Assembly: GCA_014925825.1 (NCBI GenBank)
Contig: JACGCK010000243.1
Span: forward strand, 1-61,159
DNA from: Pholiota molesta
Taxonomy: Eukaryota > Basidiomycota > Agaricomycetes > Agaricales > Strophariaceae
Direction of reading: 5' to 3'
Length of the DNA: 61,159 bases
A program made the position numbers and the translations under genes. The notes below the pieces were generated by a model that did no database searches, was not told where the DNA came from, and saw nothing but the letters and a program-made list of their open reading frames with translations. Shown one piece after another: positions 11,088-22,500 of this stretch (positions within the stretch are counted from its first letter, which is position 1; each line of letters starts with the position of its first letter).

Positions 11088-13087
11088 TCAGTATCCTGTA
11101 TCGCACAAGTACGATGCAAGTTCAACGCACCCAAATCCTATCCAGAGAAATATGGCGTGTAATATAGCCGTGAACAGTATCCCAAAGGTATTTATCATCG
11201 GGAGAATGGCGGCAATCCCAATCGCCATTAGGATGGCGCGTAGACCACTTAGTTGGAGTCAGTGTCGGCGGTCAGACGAGGGAAGTGTGACATACTTGTT
11301 GGCGCCTAAGCTTTCTGCACTCCTAGAGTGCATGACGTCGACTAGATATGCAGCGCACGCACCAAATGACATCTCAACCTGCCAATGCATGGATCAATAA
11401 CAATCAATTTCCAGGATAGATCAGTGTTTTTGAAGAGCTCACCCCCACGCCATTGAAGAATAGGCAAATTAAACAGAGAATCAGACCTGGAGTGCCATCC
11501 ACGTACTTGTTTGCCAGCCCGAAACAAATTAGAGGGACTGGAGCATAGATTGCCATTGGGAGCAACCCCGCCCTCAAACGGTCCTCGGGATACCAAACAC
11601 CGCCACGCTTCTGGCGCCATTGAACCACCGCGCGATCCGATAGCCGTCCAACGATAGGTGCACCCACTTCTCAAATTCAGAAAAGAAGCGGTGGTGAATG
11701 GAACAACGCACGTATGTTTCCCAGGCCAGCAGGCATGAAGCAAAGCCCCAGAAGGGCTTCGTTTTTAAGCCCATACCGAATTCCCTGTCACAACTCATTC
11801 ATATATAGGTCTCCTACTTCAATTGTACGCGACTCACCAGTGTATAGGGTAGCGGAACTAGCAAAGCTAATTAGAGTATATGTTAGGACAAGTTTTCAGG
11901 AGAATCATACGAGGAAAAAAGACGAACCAAACACGGACATCAGAGTCGCAGATGTCGCTAAACACTGTCGCAATAACCAGAACATTAGCAATTCAAGAAA
12001 TAATAGAACTGTGGCATAGATACATACAATTAATAGTAAGTTAGGACTTCGAAGCAATAGCATGGGACGCAATGGATTCACGAAGATAAATCTCTTCCTC
12101 CACTTTGGACCTTCCTCGATTTTTAACTTGTCAATGCCGCGCGCCCCTGGCTGACTTGTTTCTGGGAAGAACAAGAGCATGGAAAAAAAGGCGACTAAGC
12201 CGATGATGCCGATGCTGCCTTGCATGATCCTCCAAGAGAAATAGTGGCTAACAGCGCCTTTGAATGGTATTGAGTCATTGGTGTGGCAGATGTCAAAAAA
12301 AAACAGCGATAAGTACCTCCAACTAAAGGCGCCAAAGATGGGCCCAGCAACGAAGCCTGTGGAGGTAGTAAATAAGAATATCAACTTTCAATATGGTCGC
12401 TGAGATAACGTACCCCAAAGAAAACGCCCATAGCTCGACCACGCTCTTCCAGCTTATAGATATCTCCACAAACGCCTGCGCCTACTACCATGGCTGGCGC
12501 TGCCCCAACGGATTGTATAAATCTCCAGAATAATAGCGAGGGCACATTGAGAGCTGTAGCCACCCCGATTGAGCCAAATATTAAGAATGGCAGAGAGGTC
12601 AGATAAAGTGGCCTGCGTCCGTCTTTCGGATTATCAGAAACGGGAATGGAGGTAGAAAATGAAATGAACATACAAAATGTCGAGTATGAACCGCCTATCA
12701 ACCCCCCAACGGATCCGGAAAATGCTGATAAACTGACAGCCAAGCTATGTTTTTGTATCGAGAATTAGCTTTGGGTCAGCAAATCAGGGTTTGAAACACA
12801 CTTGACAACGGATCCAGTTGTATTTAGGTCCTTTGCGATCAGTGGAATAGATGGGGTGAATGTGCCGGTGACGAACACTGTTGGAGAGAGTCAATCCAGT
12901 CAGTACATGTCATGAATTCTGCGTTGCTATATCCCCTACACGGTATAATACCACAACCAGAGACCATAATGAGGATCACTGCCTTTCTTCTTGGGGAGAA
13001 ACGGCGGTACACTGCATTGTGATCGGCTTCAGAATCATTCGCGTCAGACGAGAGCAATGGAGTGTCTTCTGCGTCTGTGGCCATCAT
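11088..13087 (-). CDS. Major facilitator superfamily transporter, copy 2 (tandem paralogue)
   Basis: Minus-strand gene with many introns, ATG at 13087 (MMATDAEDTPLLSSDANDSE), stop at 11088-11090 after ASYLCDTGY. Motif A region: SVGGLIGGSYSTF and KDGRRPLYLTSLP, followed by FWRFIQSVGAAPAMVVGAGV and GDIYKLEERGRAMGVFFG. The central loop PETSQPGARGIDKLKIEEG and NPLRPMLLLRSPNLLLIV match copy 1 position by position, as does GLGNM in the second half. The two genes share orientation, N-terminal APLL/TPLL dileucine-type acidic motif and intron-rich layout, so they arose by tandem duplication. Copy 2 is a little longer at the C-terminus. Likely proton-driven efflux; substrate unknown. Confidence 0.85.
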
Positions 13088-14562
13088 CGGATGACTGGAA
13101 GAAAGAGAGCGCGCTGGCCACCGTCGTCGGATGGAAGGGGTTTTATAAACCTTCAGTGATTGTCGTTTCTAACAGAAAATTAAAATAGAAGTCCCTCGGT
13201 TATTTATGTCGAGTCATAACTCGGACCGATCAGGCTCTAGGAGCTCCAACGCTATGTAGCTTTGCTGCCTTTGCCATCTTTTCCCATTCGCATTTGGGTC
13301 TATTTCGGTGGAATTTGCATTCCAATGTTCGATGGAGATGTGGAATTTTTTTTTTTTTGGGTTGGAATGTGAGTATGTAGACTAGTCTCTCGTTGACTAT
13401 AATATTGAGCTTATCTGATAAGGGCAATCAATCACTTCATATTGTTGTGTGGGATCAATCATTAGAACTGATTCATTCCCATGCCCAGCCCATGCCTCAT
13501 ACTTATCGAACTGCATTGAACATTTGGACGATCACTCACACGGCTGGTATATGGGTTGTACATGGGTTAAGAAATTGGTCACTAGGAAAATCCTTCATCT
13601 ATATAATAGTCACTATCAAGCGACGCGGCTCACGCAGGGAGTAGTCCGATAGAAGTGAGTGCTAGATTAGATATCTAAAATGAGAGAACCGTACTACTCA
13701 TTATACATTTTTATTAGAATCGATGCCAATGATTCGTATTGCATTTTACATTTCCTCTTGTTGGTTGCGTAGGTCTTGGGTATGGATAGAGGTACATAGA
13801 GTGATTCATACTTACATAGCTACAAGCTTAATCACAAGCAGATTAGGTTTGTTATCTCAAGTTTGATTAAGTATCAGATATTGATCGGAGTATTGGCTAG
13901 TATTGGAAGGCAAATCACCTTAATTTTGTGTTGCAGATAGAATTCACTTTTAGATCCATGTTATCATATAGGGTTCCAGTAAACCCTAATTGAGCCAGAG
14001 GCCTCGTGAATCTTTTATAAGAAATATTTATCGAGATCATATGCACAGAATATCAAGCTATACAGCAGTTTTCATGGAACAGATGGCAATAGCCGGAACC
14101 GCTCTATCCGCATGGTCTGATATTTTTGAACGTCGTAAGGCCTCGGGCTGATGCTATTCAACTGGAATAAGTACCTTGGGGCGGTGGTCATTGAAAATCG
14201 GTAGGAATCCATCCATGACGGTTGGTGATCCATACTCTCAGGGCATTTTACGATGCAGGAGGTTCTGACTCAGTTCGCATATCCGAGGATACTCGATTGT
14301 ATGGCATGCAAACCAGCGCTTCATAAGGAACAGTGTATCCGTATCATTTGACACGATTTTTGATAGGGAAAGAATGTCTATTGTAAGACGAAACTCTTTT
14401 AAGTAGTTAAAACTTGAATAGTATTATTCAAGTATTATTAGCCAGTATGATTTCTCCGAAAGTGCCACATGAGTTTGATTTAAATACAGACCTCCGTTGA
14501 ACGGGTTCCGGAATCTAAGCATTGTATACCGCCCAATATTTTTGTATCCCGCGGCCGCCCAA
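13088..14562. other. Intergenic region between divergently transcribed MFS and DUF6533 genes
   Basis: About 1.5 kb holding the upstream sides of a minus-strand gene (start at 13087) and a plus-strand gene (start at 14563). It is AT-rich, with an A/T homopolymer near 13345. I see no coding exons, RNA genes or inverted-repeat element. Confidence 0.4.
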
Positions 14563-16362
14563 ATGGCTGTCTCCATGCTAAACATCAACAACACAGTCAG
14601 TCCCAGCGAGGCCGAATTTGTAGTGATTGCCCACAACCTGTGAGTAGGTCCATCAGTGTATTCTATTATCGTAGTTTGACATGTTGGTTAACTCTCATAT
14701 CGTAGAATGGCTGTAAAATATTACTCCCTGGCGTCTTTTGGTGAACTTCATGCTGTCCATAGATCTCTGAGTAACTCATATTATTTCAAGTTATGTTATT
14801 CTACGATATCATGATCACATTCGGTGATGAAGTTGACCAAATCTGGAAAAGAAAATTCACCAAATTCACTCCACTTTGGTTCCTCGTCTGTGTTTTCTAT
14901 CACCACGTGCGACTACATAGCTTATCCTCTCTCCTCCAACCCAGAATCGCTATCTGTCGCCACTGGGCTTCATAGTTATTACTGCTTGTAAGTCTTATTT
15001 ATTCAAAACTGTCTCAAATATCTATACCTTGTGTTTCTTGAAGCATTTCAAGACCCAAATTGGACCAATGAAGCCTGTACTCGCTATGTATTCTTTCCAG
15101 AAATACTGAGGATTTTTACCTCAGGGACTATTGGAAGTATATATCATATTCCTTTCACCTAATAAATCGTTTTGTTAATGTCTGTAGCCATTTTCGTTAT
15201 TCGCTTATACGCCACATATTCTAGCAGCCGCTTTATTGCTTTGCCGATGACGTGCCTCCTGCTACTGGAACTGGCACTCAAGATTGTTGGTCGTTTCCAC
15301 CTTTCAAAGTTGGTTAAATTCAGTCGCTCACTGTAATATTATCTTCTTCAGTGGTCATTCACTAGCGGACAGAGGTTGCAGCTGCCCCCAGGTACGACTG
15401 CCCAAGAGCAGGCTGCAGCAGTACTAAGAATCTCATCAAAATTTCAGGTCTTGTAGGATGCATTCTCACTACGGGACCAGATAGTTTGTATGCACCGTAA
15501 TTCGCTAAAACAAAAAATAACAGTTTAAAATGGTGACTTTGCATTTCAGCCGCTTCACATTCACCTGGATAGCTGAGCTCATCTTCGGTAAGTCTACCTA
15601 TTTTTGGCACATTTCTAAGCGCGCGCTTATTTATGACCAGATTCCATCGTGTTCATTTTAACTTTGTGGCGCACTTTTTCGCTCAACCTCATGAGGGGAG
15701 GAGGCACACGTTCTCTCATTAATCTAATTCTTCGTGACGGTTTGTGTTATTGATCCCTATCCATTGAGAGTACAGCGCTAAAGCGACACTTAGGAGTCAT
15801 ATACTTTGCCGTCATATTGGCTGCAAACCTTTTCACCGTTCTGACCTTTCTGGTAAGCTATGGGTTTGCGCGGTATTTAGCTTCGTTAATAAAACGGAGC
15901 TTTGCCTTGCAGCTTGCACCGGTATGCACGTTGTCTTTTGTTCATTTCAATTTTCCTTATTCTCTCTTTAGCCAAATTTGAAGGCCATCAATGCTAGCTT
16001 TACCGTTGCGTGAGTATTCAGAGATTCGACCTGAGAATGTATGCGACACGTTGGTTCTTACCCATCATCATTTCCTAGAATTACTCCACTGATGGTCTCG
16101 AGATTAATTCTCAATTTGCGCGTTGCTGATACCGCGTCGAGGGCGTCCGCTGCTGAGTTCATTCTTCCAGGTTCACAAATAGATCACATAAACAAAGGTA
16201 ATATTTAGTTTCAAGTTACATGAACAGACCTAACAGAGAAATGTTATATTAAATACGACGAAAGATTATACCTCACAATTCCTTTTTGTATCACCTGCCA
16301 GCATGCCAGATAGCGGAGATCAAGATTTCGAAATGACAGACATTGGAAATACAAGGGTCTAA
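14563..16362 (+). CDS. DUF6533-type seven-transmembrane protein (about 326 aa)
   Basis: About 15 short exons can be joined in frame from ATG 14563 (MAVSMLNINNTVSPSEAEFV) to TAA 16360-16362 (FEMTDIGNTRV). The N-terminal part, LMAVKYYSLASFVMLFYDIM then ITFGDEVDQIWKRKFT and PLWFLNRYLSPLGF, is the signature of DUF6533, an uncharacterised domain of agaricomycete membrane proteins. More hydrophobic segments follow: IFVIRLYATYSSSRFIALPM, CLLLLELALKI, GLVGCILTTGPDSF, TFTWIAELIFDSIVFILTLW and VIYFAVILAANLFTVLTFLL. The tail is polar and cytosolic-looking. The layout resembles 7-TM receptors, but no ligand or G-protein role has been established for the family as far as I know. Donors are mostly GTAAGT/GTGAGT/GTATGT; one intron uses GTATGC at about 15489. 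No frame break was found. Confidence 0.85.
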
Positions 16363-16490
16363 AAATCCTTGCTTAGCATGCGCAGCGGTGTAATATATCG
16401 TCTTTGCTATAGTATTCAATTACCTAGATGTATTGTAATAGACCACGTCATGTACTCAAAGTCAACTCCTGCACTTTCGCCCCTTCCGCC

Positions 16491-17393
16491 CTACAGCGCA
16501 CTGTTAGCTAGATCAAAAGTCAACACATGGGTCTCCAGGTTCTTGAAATTGGCATATTCTTGCTCTACAACCCAGCCAAGCTTCCGATACGCTTTGAGTG
16601 CGGCGAAATTAGAAGACGACGTGCGCAAGTACACGCTTTCGAGGCCGTATTCGCGCGCACGCGCAATGACAGCGCTGTTCAGCAGCCGCGCGATACCCCG
16701 TCCGCGGTACCGAGAGGAGACGGCCAGCCGCCGGAGCTCAGCGTTGTTCTCTTTAATCCGCGTCGACACGTCTGTTGGAAAGGTGGAGCAGTTTCAGTCA
16801 ATATTTTCTGATACCAATACACCCGTTGCGTACCTAGCCCAACACAGCCGACGACTTCCACGCGGGAAGGATCCTCAGGTGAATACGCCTCCGCGACCCA
16901 GAACGCGTTCGTGCCTTTTGGGATGAAGCCACCGTCCGTGCTGCGAACCAATCCGTAGGCAGTGGGCACGTCCATCATTTCGGGCCCGTTTATGGAGCCG
17001 TTGACGAAGGCCATGAAGGTGGCGTAGGTGCGCGCAAAATACGCGAGGAACTGGACAGGGCCGGCGATAAGCAGCAGCGCGGCGGCGACGCGCATTTGCT
17101 GTGTCCGCGAGAATAAGTAGAGAGCGGCCCCGAAGATGAGGAGCGCGCAAGAGGCGAACGCGCGTGGTGTTTTGAGCTCGGAGCGGCAGAGGTTGGCGCG
17201 AGGCGAATCCGCTGATGCTTGGGTCAGCGCGCAGTCCAGGCGAGAGACGGCTGTGGATTGGCGACGTACCTCCGACACATATAGCATCTTTGAATAAATA
17301 GCGTACCCGATCTGCGTCCGAGTCGCGATAATAGCGAATACGGATGGAAGGAAGCGGGGGCAGAGACGATGGATTACGAGCGTATGCCAGCAT
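16491..17393 (-). CDS. GNAT-family N-acetyltransferase with membrane segments (NAT8-like)
   Basis: Three exons on the minus strand. Exon 1 (ATG 17393, MLAYARNPSSLPPLPSIRIR) reads IRYYRDSDADRVRYLFKDA, the usual start of a GNAT fold. Exon 2 continues RSELKTPRAFASCALLIFGA and AALLLIAGPVQFLAYFA, two hydrophobic segments inserted before the core, then GTNAFWVAEAYSPEDPSRVE and VVGCVGL. Exon 3 gives ELRRLAVSSRYRGRGIARLL, containing the acetyl-CoA binding motif A (R-Y-R-G-R-G), followed by YLRTSSSNFAALKAYRKLGW, motif B. The arrangement (membrane hairpin inside the GNAT domain) resembles NAT8-like endomembrane acetyltransferases that act on amino groups; the substrate here is unknown. Introns at about 17227-17284 and 16768-16829 join in frame. 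Confidence 0.85.
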
Positions 17394-18140
17394 ATCGTTC
17401 TGCTCTATGATTGGAAGTGGAGAAGATAGGCGAAGAGGGGTTTGTAGGAGTGCGTATCGCTGGAAAATGTTGCCAGTCTGCGCTTATATGCCTCGAAGAC
17501 TGACCGATAGAAATCCAGGTTGTTGCCCTCTAATCCCCTCAAGGCGGAGTTAAGTAGAAAAAATCGGTGTTCAATGTGACTCATACCATATCGTTTCAGT
17601 TATCTTTGTTGATGACGATGTCAGCGGAGGACGCGCACGGCTATATATACACGCACGTTACAAAATTATTTTGGAGAGTGATGATCTCAGTGATCCGAGT
17701 CAATGCTTTGAAGTTCAGAGCTCAGCTATGTGTGATACAGTCAAAGTTAAGGATTAGTATTTTCCACAAATAAATTGTCGCAATCTCAAGACAGCCATTT
17801 GTGTAGATAAATGCACCTTTTGTGGAATATATTTCAGAAAAATCATCGCTGCACCCCGTGATGATGGCTTTCAAACCAGCATCGGATGCTCTGCAAAAAA
17901 GGATAGAAAGAAGTTGATCAATGATCCGATCATTGATCATCGATCATGATCGTGAACTTGTGCAGCACAGCAGATTCAGAACACAGCTCGTCAGCCAATC
18001 GTCAACGGCTTCTACTTATAATTATGTATCAAAAAATAGTGAAAACCGTCGAGGACGCACATCATATACTGCAGATTACGTACTAACCTCCGAAAGTTCG
18101 CAATTGACACGCCAGGCTGCCTCGTTCAAGAAGAGGCAGT
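17394..18140. other. Intergenic region with a GATC-rich inverted repeat
   Basis: No gene seen. At 17915-17939 TGATCAATGATC and its exact reverse complement flank a single C, and further GATC-containing palindromes follow to about 17952. It could be a regulatory dyad or a chance feature of AT-rich DNA. Confidence 0.4.
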
Positions 18141-19061
18141 GTGTTCCCGTTCAGGAAAATTCATGGTAAAAGGTGTGCTGCTGGTGAAAATGGCGACCAA
18201 GAACTGCGAGAGCAGTGGCGGAGGATGCTCTTGGATTACTCTCAGCGCAGAACCTTTATTCCCTCCGATAAATTTGTCGCACTGGCCAGTATTGTCGAGG
18301 TATTCCAGTCTGCATTGGATGATCGATACATCGCCGGCCTGTGGCAACGGAACCTCCTACATGACCTCCTCTGGGAAGTCTGCCCTCCCATGGGACCGGG
18401 TGACGTCCTCCTCCCCCGCATTCGTACAGCAAACTATCGCGCTCCAACGTGGTCGTGGGCATCGGTCGACGGGAAGCTGTACATCCCATACTCACTGGAG
18501 CCTCCAGCCTCTGCCGCGAGCTATGAGGCAGAGATCCTGGTGTGCGAAGCGACTCCGAAAGTCAGCACACTTCCATTTGGCGAACTCGAGAACGCGAGAA
18601 TGACCATGCGAGTGAAGATGCATCCCTTCATGTACGATGGGCGGAAATGTTCGATCATAGAGCATAAAGGAACCCGTACGGGAAATGGGGTTGTAAGCAT
18701 GCCAACAGGTTGGTATTGGACTCCTCCGGTGGGAAGCTGCCTGGAGCCCAAATCCTTTTCCGTAGAACGGATGAGCGACGAAAAGCAGGAAGACTCGGAG
18801 AGAGAAAAAGCTGGGATCAAATTCGATTACCTCGAAGAAACAGAGAAAGATCGCCAGATAGATTTTTATGTCATCATTCTACGCGCAGGCAGAAATTGGA
18901 ACAATCTGGGAGACTGGATGCAAGGATTACTGGTGGTGCGGGTTGAGAACGATTCAGAAGTAGAACAATACAGGAGGGTGGCTTTTTTGCATCTCCCGTA
19001 CTGTTCTCGGTGGCCGGATTTGTTTGATGAGGCGCCACTTACCACGGTTACTCTAATTTGA
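18141..19061 (+). pseudogene. C-terminal part of a HET (heterokaryon incompatibility) type protein
   Basis: The frame ends at TGA 19059-19061 and reads back through typical HET-protein C-terminal sequence: LREQWRRMLLDYSQRRTFIP then SDKFVALASIVEVFQSALDD, RYIAGLWQRNLLHDLLWEV, YRAPTWSWASVDGKLYIPYS and a hydrophobic LLVVRVENDSEVEQYRRVAF near the end. In full-length family members these lie after the HET domain, which carries the signalling core. No HET-domain sequence was found upstream in any frame back to the GNAT gene at 17393, and the frame at 18141 begins with GTG, not ATG. I therefore take it as a 5'-truncated gene. An unrecognised upstream exon is possible. The family is linked to allorecognition and cell death in fungi. 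Confidence 0.7.
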
Positions 19062-19316
19062 TGTTCTCCCTTTCATATTAGAAACCGATTAGCAGATGGA
19101 ATGAAACTATACTGCATGAGTTTAAAAGCCCATCGTTTCATAAGAAAAGAACGTACTGATAGCTTGAACGGCATTGATCGACTCGTCATTGTGTGTGGAC
19201 GACGCGTATATAATACTGAGACCTTCAAAGCTTCAATCCTGGTTGTTTTCTTGGCTAAACATGTTCGCAGGCTGAGCTATGAGCGCTTGAGCGCTCGCTG
19301 CCTGCAGCTGTCATAC

Positions 19317-19418
19317 CAGGGGGCTGTTTTCCGAACGAGCCGTGAAAACAACCTGCAAGGTCGCCCCCGTGGGAAGTGGCTATGCGCAAGCCACGCGTCG
19401 GTCACATCAGATCAAATT
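19317..19418. repeat. Left 102-bp terminal inverted repeat of the transposon
   Basis: Identical, in reverse complement, to 24303-24404. The first mismatch is at the 103rd base; weaker similarity continues through GGGCGATTGCCTGG-type sequence near 19478. Confidence 0.95.
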
Positions 19419-19555
19419 CCCGTATGCGGATGCCTGTTTTTTCTATCCATTGGGTCATCGAGGGCGATTTGAGGGCGATTGCCTGGTGTTATATTCAGTA
19501 GAAACACCGTTGTAAGCAATTAGATATAGCACATATAATACATTTATTTAAGATA

Positions 19556-22500
19556 TTATCTTTTTCTTCTTTTCTTGCCTGCACCCCGTGAAGTGGAGCT
19601 AGCAACCGTTCCAGATCGCTCTCTCTTCTGCCGTTCTTCCTGCTGAACGATCTCCTCCAATCCATCGCTATTTGGGATTTGATTTTCGGTCCGCCAGTTA
19701 TCGGTTGCAGCCTCGGTGATAGACATAAGACGCTCTTCCTGTTTGGTGATGAACATCTCAATTAAGAGCTGACCTGGGATCTCTGGAGCAAGGTACTTGT
19801 AAGGTTGTGCCGGATCGACCTCTGCATGGTGTGTAAGAAGGTGATTGACCATATTGTACTTCCAGACAGTGTGGGGGTTTCCAGAGAGTGAGGGGGGACA
19901 TATTGGGCAATGGATCGGGACATTCGTACAGGGAGATGATGCTGAACAAGTCATTGCTGACTTGTACTGCATCTTTTCGTAGTGATAATTACAGTTCGAG
20001 GCAACCGCAACGCTTCGCGAATTGTCGGATTTATGTTTGAGCTCAGTTAGGCAGCCTTCTAGTCCGCAGAAGCCACAAGGCTCGATTTCGATCTGAAATA
20101 TACATGGCGCTGGAATTCTAAGTCACTAGATCCAGTCATTTGAACACTTACTGTACAATTTAATCCTTCCTCCTCTACCCCTCTCATAAATCGCAGAATA
20201 TGCTGGCCAACATGTTCGCGCATCTTATTTAACGGCTTTTCTGAATTACACAAGCGACAGGGAATTCGAGAAGTCGCATCAAGTTTGGGTTTCGGGATTA
20301 GATGGAAAGGAAGATTGTTGATAAGAAATGAATGTCCACCTTCCAATGAATGATTAACATCAACATGTATTGCAAGAATAAGTAGAAGATAATCACCGTC
20401 CATTGCACGATAAGGAAGGGCATCCGGATTCTTTATCTCTGGTAAAATATCGAGGTTTGAAAGGATCTCACTGTTTTCAGGGTTTAAGGAATCCCATAGG
20501 CCGTTTGTAGCATCCTGCAACTCCGAGCTTTCGATAGACCAGGTGCAGGTGACTTCACAGTCCGACGAAGTAGTTGCGTATTGGTGGATAGGTTGCACGA
20601 TAAAGGAAGGGATTTCAGCAATATATGATGATTTGAGAACTCGTGTGTCGGTTGTTGTAGAATTCAGTGAGATGTGGCGTCCACTCCACTCCCAGCGTCC
20701 GGGAATGCGTGCAGATTCGACGATTTGAATGACCTGGCCAACAATAGTTACTCCACTTTTTGAATCCAAGATTTTCTCCACTGATAAAACACTTCGCGTC
20801 TCCTTCCCCTTATCTAATCGAAACCCTGCGATCTCGATAATGGCAAGACAAATATGGCCTCCAGAACGAGCCAAAAATGCGCCTAGGTCTGTACTCTTCA
20901 TAACTGGTGTGTTGTTGACCTCCGGACTCTGAGTCTCCCCAAGATCCAAGAATCTTGACTTCTGACGGAGATCCTCGACTGCCATTCCAGCAGCTCTGAG
21001 CGGCCGCATTGTGACCTTCTTCGCACGATTTGATGTCAAGGTTGCAACCAATGAAGCTTTTAGATAGAATTTTCCTTCGACTTCGAGTGTTTTTGAGAAT
21101 GCAGGCAGATCTGGATCTTCATGTTGCCCAATATCGTCTGGAAGTAGATCTTCTAGAGTTTCGCCCACTTGGAACAAATCATCGAATTCTTCTTCAGGTA
21201 TAATGTGCGAGGTCAGAATAGGATCTTGATCCACGTCTTGCACAGCTACGGAAATTGTCGGATTAGAGGTTGGTGTGATATTTATTGTGGGATTCGCTAT
21301 CGCAAGATTTTGAAGATCTTCACGGATGTTTGGGTTCTCCTCCTCAGAGCGCATATCATCAGATGTCGAGTCGACTCCCACGTATTTGCCATTAGGACGC
21401 TGAAGATCATGTCCTTTTTTACCAAATAAATCTTGGTCAAAACGCGCAGTGGTTCCAAAATACTCCTCAAGAAGGTTATTGGCTGCGTCACGCCCTGCAT
21501 TCCAAACTGCACGAAGATCGACATCACCTACTCGAGTATTCCCTTCCCATGACCGAGGATTGACACGGTCCAGTCCCATAACGTCCTTGAGATTTAGGCG
21601 ACGATGGGGTTTTTTGATATCAGGATTTCTTTCAAATGCTGCATTGATAAGTGTTGCAGCACTTAGCTTTCCACTGAGCTCGTCGATATCAAAATTCCGT
21701 GCATGGTCCTGAGTACGACAGTCAGAGAATAAATTCTCAAGTCGATCTGTCCCTTCAAGGATGATGTAGAAGTTGAGATTGGGGCTGATTGATTGTAATC
21801 GCGCAGTTGTGAAAAACAAGTTCTTGATGGTAGCTTGGGTATCGGCATAGAGCGCACCAGTAAGACAGGAACTTCCATGTTTTAATTGCAGAATGCCAGC
21901 CAAGTGCGCGAATTGACTGAGCGATTTCAACTGTTCTGAAAGGCTCATTTCAACGTCGATGAATGGGAGTACAAAACACCCGAGAAAATGTGCCAGAAAG
22001 TTGATATGATGTCGCTTCTGACAATCAAATTGATTATCAGTGGGATTTGCATAATCTTTCAGCTTCAGAAGATTCTGGATTAATGAAACGGCTTTGGGTA
22101 CATTTTGTTTGTCACCCGGATCGAGAAGTTCGATTGCCTTTTCGGGAGACATTCCAGGAAGCGTCGCTAAATGGCGAATTATATCTGTTGCCGTGATATT
22201 TGTGTCTTCAATCATGAGTCCTGTTTTGCTGCGTAAGAGAGTTGCGAAACCTAGAGAGGAAATAATTAACAAGACAGTCAGTAAACTGTAAAATTTCAAT
22301 AGTATTAATACTTACGCTTCATGATGTGCTTAGGATCGCACGTCCAAACAATGCATTCCGATGACGTGAAAGTATTCAGACCAAGAAGGTGGCCCAGTTT
22401 CTGCCCAAGAGATGAAGAAGGATCGAGTTCTGTTGTTGTACATATCTCGTGCTTTGCGCGTCGGTAAACTGCATCTCCGTCACTGGCGATGGTCCACATG

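Noticed and set aside
8813..17393. A secondary-metabolite gene cluster around the MFS and acetyltransferase genes
   Set aside because: No polyketide synthase, peptide synthetase, terpene cyclase, P450 or pathway regulator is present nearby.
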